Positions 1 to 5,126 of a stretch of DNA of 5,126 bases are shown piece by piece. A program made the translations under genes and the position numbers. Position 1 is the stretch's first letter. Every line of letters starts with the position of its first letter. Below the pieces are notes generated by a model. That model saw only the letters and a program-made list of their open reading frames with translations, was not told where the DNA came from and did no database searches. This stretch comes from Alphaproteobacteria bacterium (GTDB taxonomy: Bacteria; Pseudomonadota; Alphaproteobacteria; ATCC43930; CGMCC-115725), in assembly GCA_017353855.1 (NCBI GenBank), contig JAFMSA010000364.1:1-5126 (forward strand), read 5' to 3'.

Positions 1-1108
1 TGACGGCTCCGCAGATTGCTGTTGTCGAGCGCGACTATCCCAACACGTATTGTCGTTTCACCGCGCTCGGACCGCTCGCCGACCAGCTCGGGAATGGCGG
101 CAAGGGCATCGCATGGAGCACTGAGGATGAGGTCAAGGGCCTGGGTGAACTGAACTATCGCGTCAACGGCGGTGGCCCGACCGAGGGACGGCCGCGCATT
201 GAGACCGACATCGATGCGGCTGAGGTCATCCTCTATCTCGCACCCGAAACCAACGGCGAGGTGGCAGTCAAGGCCTGGGAAGCGCTAGGCAAGGTGACCG
301 GCCGCGACCATACGCATCTCGCGGTTGTGCGCGAGGACGAGAAGATCCGCTTCCGCGACCTCCAGGCGCAGCCGCGCAAGATCATCTCGTCGCCGACCTG
401 GTCCGGCATCGAGAGCGAGCATGTCAGCTACACGGCGGGCTACACCAATGTGCATGAACTCATCCCGTGGCGGACGCTGACCGGACGCCAGCAGTTCTAT
501 CAGGATCACCGTTGGTTCCGGGACTTCGGCGAGAGTCTCGCCGTCTATCGGCCGCCGATTGACACGCGCACCATCGCGGAGATGCTGGGCAAGCGCGGCA
601 ACGGCGAGGCGGAGATCGTTCTCAACTTCATTACGCCGCACCAGAAATGGGGCATCCATTCCACCTACACCGACAACCTGCTGATGCTGACGCTGTCTCG
701 AGGCGGGCCGATCGTCTGGCTGTCCGAGACCGACGCCAAGAAGGCCGGCATCGCCGACAATGACTGGATCGAGCTCTTCAACCTGAACGGGGCTATCGCA
801 ACCCGCGCCGTCGTCAGCCAGCGTGTCCATGAAGGCATGTGCCTCATGTATCACGCGCAGGAGAAGATTGTGAATGTGCCGGGCTCACAGATCACCGGTC
901 TGCGCGGCGGCATCCACAATTCAGTGACCCGCACGCTGCTGAAGCCGACGCACATGGTCGGCGGCTACGCCCAGCTCTCCTATGGCTTCAACTATTACGG
1001 CACCGTTGGCTCCAATCGCGACGAGTTCGTCATCGTCCGCAAGCTCAACAAGATCGAATGGCTTGACCACTCAAATCCCGTCGATCGGGTAACCGGGGAG
1101 ACCGTCGC

Positions 1109-1112
<4 letters not shown>
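1..1112 (+). CDS. narG: Respiratory nitrate reductase alpha subunit NarG, C-terminal part (5' end outside window)
   Basis: This is the 3' part of the molybdenum-bis-MGD catalytic subunit, which reduces nitrate to nitrite at the cytoplasmic face of the membrane in the NarGHI complex. The reading frame is open from base 3 (bases 1-2 finish a codon cut by the window edge) and runs 369 residues to a TGA at 1110-1112. The E. coli protein is about 1247 residues, so roughly the last 30% is present: the end of the catalytic region and the molybdopterin-dinucleotide-binding C-terminal domain. Stretches typical of NarG are visible, including LAPETNGE (about base 238), TGRDHTHLAV (about 297), SPTWSG, SYTAGYTNVHELIPWRTL (about 426-479) and VYRPPIDTR. 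The N-terminal Fe-S (FS0) motif and the twin-arginine-like leader are not in the window. An internal GTG at 261 could pass for a start, but the similarity to NarG continues upstream of it without a break. The gene overlaps narH by four bases (ATGA). Confidence 0.97.
1095..1100 (+). promoter_or_regulatory. Ribosome binding site for narH
   Basis: GGGGAG lies eight bases before the narH ATG at 1109, inside the last codons of narG. It fixes the narH start and, with the ATGA overlap, suggests translational coupling that keeps NarG and NarH in equal amounts. Confidence 0.75.
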
Positions 1113-2640
<1,528 letters not shown>

Positions 2641-2641
<1 letters not shown>

Positions 2642-2646
2642 GGAGG
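2641..2646 (+). promoter_or_regulatory. Ribosome binding site for narJ, supporting a TTG start
   Basis: GGGAGG begins at the last base of the narH stop codon and ends five bases before TTG 2652. The first ATG in that frame lies well inside the conserved NarJ N-terminal region, so this site decides in favour of the rare TTG start. Confidence 0.75.
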
Positions 2647-2651
2647 CGAGT

Positions 2652-3284
2652 TTGCTCCTGTTCAGAGCCCTGAGCGCGCTGCTGTCCTATCCCTCGCAGG
2701 ATATGCGACAGGCTTTGCCTGAGATCGCGGATGTGGTCCGCACCGCACTTCTGACCTCGCGCGAGCAGCGCGGTCTCCTCGACCTCATCGATGAACTCGG
2801 CCAGGGCGGTCTGCTGGAGGCCGAAGAGCGCTATGTCGATCTGTTCGATCGCGGGAGGGCATTGTCACTGCACCTCTTCGAGCATCTGCACGGCGACAGC
2901 CGAGAGCGTGGTGAGGCCATGGTAGAGCTCAAGCGGATCTACGAACAGGCGGGGTTCGAACTCGCCGCACGCGAGCTACCGGACTACCTGCCGGTCCTGC
3001 TGGAATATCTGAGCTGTCGCGACCTCGCCGAAGCGCGGGCCATGCTTGCGGACTGCGCGCACATCCTGACCACGATCGGTCGGTCTCTGATTGCCCGAGG
3101 CAGTCGCTACGCGGCCGTTTTGCAAGCCTTGCTCGTCATTGCCGGCGAGAGACCGATCGACGCCGCCAGGGTGCCGCCGGTCAAGGAGAGGCCCGGCTCA
3201 CTCGATCGCGAGTGGGCCGAAGAGCCTGCCTTCGCCGGGGCGCCAATGACGCCGGCCCCCACCGCACGAACGTCTTCCGTCTAG
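2652..3284 (+). CDS. narJ: Nitrate reductase assembly chaperone NarJ (TTG start)
   Basis: NarJ is a dedicated cytoplasmic chaperone of the TorD/DmsD/NarJ group. It is not part of the final enzyme: it binds apo-NarG, is needed for molybdenum cofactor insertion, and delays membrane docking until the enzyme is complete. The 210-residue product carries the family's most conserved block at residues 61-93, starting YVDLFDRGRALSLHLFEH and continuing HGDSRERGEAM, followed by ELPDYLPVLLEYL (108-120). The N-terminus (ALSALLSYPSQDM) fits the usual first helix with its YP motif. The fold should be all-helical. It is about 25 residues shorter than E. coli NarJ (236); the difference is in the C-terminal tail, which here is rich in Pro, Ala and Thr (about 195-210) and probably disordered. 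That region varies in the family, so the chaperone core appears intact. The TTG start is backed by GGGAGG five bases upstream. Confidence 0.95.
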   Translation: MLLFRALSALLSYPSQDMRQALPEIADVVRTALLTSREQRGLLDLIDELGQGGLLEAEERYVDLFDRGRALSLHLFEHLHGDSRERGEAMVELKRIYEQAGFELAARELPDYLPVLLEYLSCRDLAEARAMLADCAHILTTIGRSLIARGSRYAAVLQALLVIAGERPIDAARVPPVKERPGSLDREWAEEPAFAGAPMTPAPTARTSSV

Positions 3285-3288
3285 AGAG

Positions 3289-3293
3289 AGGGA
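3289..3293 (+). promoter_or_regulatory. Ribosome binding site for narI
   Basis: AGGGA, within a purine-rich run (3283-3297), lies six bases before the narI ATG at 3300. It occupies most of the 15-base gap after narJ, so there is no room for a separate promoter. Confidence 0.7.
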
Positions 3294-3299
3294 AGAACA

Positions 3300-4019
3300 A
3301 TGCCGTCCGCGGCCTATGTGAACACGCTTTTCTTCGGGGTCTATCCCTATGTCTGCCTTGTCGTCCTGCTGATCGGCAGCCTGATCCGTTTCGACCGCGA
3401 GCCCTACACGTGGAAGAGCGATTCATCGCAGATGCTGCGCGCGGGTCAGCTCCGGCTCGGATCGAATCTGTTCCACTATGGCGTGATCGTCGTGATTCTC
3501 GGGCATTTCGCCGGTTTCCTGGCGCCGGATTGGGCGGTGGACTGGGCTCTCACTCCGGTTGCCCATCAGTTCCTGGCGATGGTGGTCGGCGGCATTGCCG
3601 GGCTCGTGGCCATCATCGGACTGACCATGTTGATCGTGCGGCGCTTGGGCGATCCCCGTATCCGGCTCAACAGCCGGAACTGGGATATCGCCGTCGTCTT
3701 CATGCTGTGGTTGCAGCTCGCGCTCGGCCTTCTCACGGTTCCCCTCTCTGCCTTCCACATGGACGGCGCATTGTTCGAGACGCTGACGACCTACGTGAAG
3801 GGAGTGGTAACGTTCAATGGCGGGGCAGCGGCACTGATGGCCGGGGTGCCGCTCCCGTATAAGCTGCACATCCTTCTCGGCTTTACGATCTTCCTGATTT
3901 CCCCGTTCACCCGGATGATTCACATCTGGAGCGGCGCGGGTGCGCTCGCCTATCTGTTCCGGCCCTATCAGATCGTCCGCACGCCGCATACGCGCGCGAA
4001 GGAGCCGATCCGGCCGTGA
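3300..4019 (+). CDS. narI: Respiratory nitrate reductase gamma subunit NarI (di-haem cytochrome b, quinol oxidase)
   Basis: NarI anchors NarGH to the inner membrane and oxidises quinol on the periplasmic side, sending electrons through two b-type haems. The 239-residue protein is close to the family length (E. coli 225). Five hydrophobic segments are visible at about 8-29, 56-74, 86-113, 127-150 and 186-206. The four axial haem ligands can be placed: H59 and H69 (in SNLFHY and LGHFAGFL), and H190 and H208 (in YKLHILLGF and RMIHIW). Their spacings of 10 and 18 residues equal those of E. coli H56/H66 and H187/H205. Also typical are YTWKSDSSQML (36-46), ALGLLTVPLSAFHMDG (141-156) and the C-terminal YQIVRTPH. 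The extra length sits mainly in a short C-terminal tail (TRAKEPIRP). The stop codon overlaps the next gene's GTG start (GTGA), pointing to co-translation with the parvulin. Confidence 0.98.
   Translation: MPSAAYVNTLFFGVYPYVCLVVLLIGSLIRFDREPYTWKSDSSQMLRAGQLRLGSNLFHYGVIVVILGHFAGFLAPDWAVDWALTPVAHQFLAMVVGGIAGLVAIIGLTMLIVRRLGDPRIRLNSRNWDIAVVFMLWLQLALGLLTVPLSAFHMDGALFETLTTYVKGVVTFNGGAAALMAGVPLPYKLHILLGFTIFLISPFTRMIHIWSGAGALAYLFRPYQIVRTPHTRAKEPIRP
3998..4004 (+). promoter_or_regulatory. Probable ribosome binding site for the parvulin gene
   Basis: GAAGGAG inside the end of narI lies 11 bases before GTG 4016. The spacing is longer than ideal, but together with the GTGA overlap it makes this the best start. 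Confidence 0.55.
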
Positions 4020-4735
4020 GCGTTTCGGTGAACGGCGTCGAGGTGACAGCGCGGCCGGAGGCGACTGCCGAACTGACGGCCGCACGCGAGTTGCTGCGGC
4101 AACGGGCGGTCGCAGTCGGCCTGCTGGACGAGGGATCGACTAAAGAGGCGGCCATCGAACGAGCGATCGAGGAATTGCTTGCACGCGAGGTCGTTACGCC
4201 GGATCCGACCGAGGAGGAATGCCGGCGATATTACGACGCACACCCGCGGGAATTCGAAAGCGGCGACTTGGTGCATGCCCGTCACATCCTGTTCCAAGTG
4301 ACGCCTTCGGTACGTATCCCCGAGATTCGTGCTCGTGCGGAGCATACGCTGAACGAGTTGTTGCGGGAACCGGAGCGCTTCGCGACCGTGGCGGCCGAGA
4401 CGTCAAACTGTCCCTCCGGCCAACACGGGGGCAATCTGGGCCAGATCGGCCGTGGCGACACGGTGCCGGAGTTCGAGAAGGCGATCTTTCGATTGGGGCC
4501 AACCGGCCTGCTGAGAGAGCTGGTCAAGACCCGTCATGGCTTCCACATCGTCGCTGTCGATCAGCGTATTCCGGGAAAGCGGCTGCCATTCGACATCGTG
4601 CGGGACGAAATCGCCGGACGCCTGCGAACTGCGGTCGAAGAGAAGGCGCTCCGGCAATACATCAGCGTTCTGGCCGGAAAGGCCGACATTCGGGGTGCCG
4701 ACCTCAACGGAACAGACATGCCTCTCGTTCAATAG
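4016..4735 (+). CDS. Cytoplasmic parvulin-type peptidyl-prolyl cis-trans isomerase (PpiC/NifM-like)
   Basis: This 239-residue protein is predicted to catalyse cis-trans isomerisation of X-Pro bonds. An N-terminal helical region (about 14-80, rich in Ala, Glu, Arg and Leu) resembles the substrate-binding or chaperone part of SurA/NifM-type proteins. The parvulin domain spans about 84-183: HARHILF (87-93), a helix ending RFATVAAETS, then CPSGQHGGNLGQIGRGDTVP (132-151), EFEKAIF, and TRHGFHIVAV (172-181). H90, C132 and H177 match the active-site His/Cys/His set of small parvulins such as E. coli Par10 (PpiC). A helical C-terminus (about 190-222) follows. No signal peptide or membrane segment is seen, so it should act in the cytoplasm, where NarG and NarH fold. 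A PpiC-type gene also follows narI in Pseudomonas aeruginosa, so a role in Nar maturation is plausible but inferred. The GTG start overlaps the narI stop. NifM is a relative, but no nif genes are visible. Confidence 0.9.
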   Translation: MSVSVNGVEVTARPEATAELTAARELLRQRAVAVGLLDEGSTKEAAIERAIEELLAREVVTPDPTEEECRRYYDAHPREFESGDLVHARHILFQVTPSVRIPEIRARAEHTLNELLREPERFATVAAETSNCPSGQHGGNLGQIGRGDTVPEFEKAIFRLGPTGLLRELVKTRHGFHIVAVDQRIPGKRLPFDIVRDEIAGRLRTAVEEKALRQYISVLAGKADIRGADLNGTDMPLVQ

Positions 4736-4804
4736 GGGCTCGTGTCGCTCGGACTGGAAGACCCTCGGGCTATTGCGGAGATCGCTCAGGAGTAGTGGCG
4801 CCAC
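4736..4804 (+). other. Longest intergenic gap, containing a possible 17-codon ORF in frame with the next gene
   Basis: This 69-base gap is the only one of any size between complete genes. It contains GTG 4742 followed by 17 sense codons in all (VSLGLEDPRAIAEIAQE) and a TAG at 4793-4795. It is in the same frame as the following gene, with only three codons (Trp-Arg-His) between the TAG and GTG 4805. AGGGG at 4734-4738 is only three bases from GTG 4742, too close for a strong ribosome site. The peptide could be a leader, the former N-terminus of the next protein cut off by a nonsense change, or chance. An eight-base perfect palindrome (TGGCGCCA, 4796-4803) lies just before GTG 4805. No factor-independent terminator, complete FNR-type box or clear sigma-70 promoter was seen. 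Confidence 0.35.
4788..4792 (+). promoter_or_regulatory. Possible ribosome binding site for the small downstream gene
   Basis: AGGAG lies directly before the TAG at 4793 and 12 bases before GTG 4805. The motif is strong but the spacing is long, so the start at 4805 is only tentative. The next in-frame start, ATG 4859, has no comparable motif in front of it. Confidence 0.4.
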
Positions 4805-5077
4805 GTGTTTGGAGAACTGATCGCGCAACTTGATCGTCCTGACGTCGCGAACAGCGTCATGACGACGCTGCATTCCGATGTCGCCCGACAGATCGAGCGC
4901 CGCGCAACGGCAGCGTCCATGACGGTGACGGATTTTGTGGCGGGTGCGGTTCGCGAGTTTCTCGAAAGCGCCGAGGATGACCTGTGGTTTCAATTGCTGA
5001 GCATTGTTCGAAAGTCGGAGGATCCAGGGCTTACCGCAGTGCAGACGATATTGAAGTGGGTCGTAACGGAGCGGTAG
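4805..5077 (+). CDS. Small nar-operon-associated protein with ribbon-helix-helix-like core, function unknown
   Basis: This is a 90-residue protein from GTG 4805 to TAG 5075-5077. I cannot assign it to a named family. Residues 18-57 fit a ribbon-helix-helix (Arc/CopG-like) pattern: a short strand (VMTTLHSD), helix A (about DVARQIERRATAAS, 25-38), a turn with MTVTDF (39-44) and helix B (FVAGAVREFLESAE). A short N-terminal helix (FGELIAQLDRPDV) precedes it. A helical C-terminal extension (about 58-90, containing DDLWFQLLSIVRKSEDPGL) follows and is not part of a minimal DNA-binding domain. It could be a DNA-binding regulator, an antitoxin-like protein without a visible toxin partner, or a Nar-associated accessory protein that uses the fold for dimerisation. 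The start is uncertain: GTG 4805 follows AGGAG at long spacing, ATG 4859 would give a 72-residue protein, and the frame continues upstream to an in-frame TAG at 4793. Coding appears real, because it is collinear with the operon and has a coherent helical pattern. Confidence 0.65.
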   Translation: MFGELIAQLDRPDVANSVMTTLHSDVARQIERRATAASMTVTDFVAGAVREFLESAEDDLWFQLLSIVRKSEDPGLTAVQTILKWVVTER

Positions 5078-5084
5078 TCGGGCT

Positions 5085-5126
5085 ATGCATCGAGGCCAAA
5101 CAGCGCGTGTGGATGAACTCGGGCTC
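5085..5126 (+). CDS. Possible start of a further gene, cut by the window end
   Basis: ATG 5085 opens a frame of 14 codons (MHRGQTARVDELGL) that is still open at the window edge. It is on the same strand and seven bases after the preceding stop. The only purine-rich motif upstream is GGAG at 5068-5071, 13 bases away, so the start is weakly supported. In Pseudomonas aeruginosa a moaA gene (molybdenum cofactor synthesis) follows the parvulin gene. Fourteen residues are too few to recognise that or any other family here. Confidence 0.25.
   Translation, partial: MHRGQTARVDELGL

Noticed and set aside
261..263. GTG as a start codon giving a separate 283-residue protein
   Set aside because: The frame is open upstream to base 3 and the upstream residues (for example LAPETNGE and the TYCRFTALGPLADQ region) continue NarG similarity, so this is an internal codon.
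285..854. Open frame of 189 codons on the - strand inside narG
   Set aside because: It lies wholly opposite clearly conserved NarG sequence, its translation has no recognisable motif, and GC-rich codon bias commonly leaves such long antisense frames open.
3423..4085. Open frame of 220 codons on the - strand across narI and the parvulin start
   Set aside because: The product is rich in Arg, Pro, His and Gln with no coherent fold, opposite the membrane protein NarI with all its haem ligands. It is a shadow frame.
4016..4735. Assignment of the parvulin as NifM (nitrogenase maturation)
   Set aside because: The domain plan is NifM-like, but the gene is coupled to narI and no nif gene is in view, so the symbol would mislead.
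4736..4804. Factor-independent terminator between the parvulin gene and the small protein
   Set aside because: No GC-rich stem-loop followed by a T run is present. The only dyad is the loop-less eight-base palindrome at 4796-4803.
4829..4844. TTGAT-like sequence considered as an FNR/Anr box
   Set aside because: Only the left half (TTGAT) is present. The right half at the proper spacing does not match ATCAA, and the site lies inside the coding region.

Overview
The window is a GC-rich, tightly packed, single-strand stretch of a respiratory (membrane-bound) nitrate reductase operon in the order narG (3' part) - narH - narJ - narI - parvulin-type peptidyl-prolyl isomerase - small ribbon-helix-helix-like protein. 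All genes are on the + strand. The Nar proteins closely resemble the Escherichia coli NarGHJI proteins, recalled from memory rather than aligned. High GC, this gene order and the short gaps suggest a denitrifying or nitrate-respiring member of the Pseudomonadota. An alphaproteobacterium (Hyphomicrobiales-like) or a Pseudomonas-like organism would both fit, and the sequence alone does not decide between them.

Layout. Bases 1-1112 hold the C-terminal 369 residues of NarG, the molybdenum catalytic subunit, whose start lies upstream of the window. narH (1109-2641) overlaps narG by ATGA and encodes the four-cluster iron-sulfur subunit with all 15 ligand cysteines and the diagnostic tryptophan. narJ (2652-3284, TTG start) is the assembly chaperone. 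narI (3300-4019) is the di-haem cytochrome b membrane anchor and quinol oxidase subunit. A cytoplasmic parvulin (4016-4735) overlaps narI by GTGA. After a 69-base gap, a 90-residue protein of unknown role (4805-5077) follows. The last 49 bases may contain the beginning of another gene.

How it works together. NarI takes electrons from quinol through its two haems, NarH passes them along its Fe-S clusters, and NarG reduces nitrate to nitrite. NarJ holds NarG for cofactor insertion and membrane docking. A parvulin gene directly after narI is also known from the Pseudomonas aeruginosa nar operon, which suggests a folding role in Nar biogenesis. The final small protein is the least understood part of the window. 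It has a ribbon-helix-helix-like core and is preceded by an in-frame stop codon that leaves its start uncertain.

No tRNA, rRNA, CRISPR array, insertion sequence, factor-independent terminator or convincing internal promoter was seen. The nar genes show no frameshift or internal stop. The only non-coding stretches are 10, 15, 69 and at most 49 bases long.
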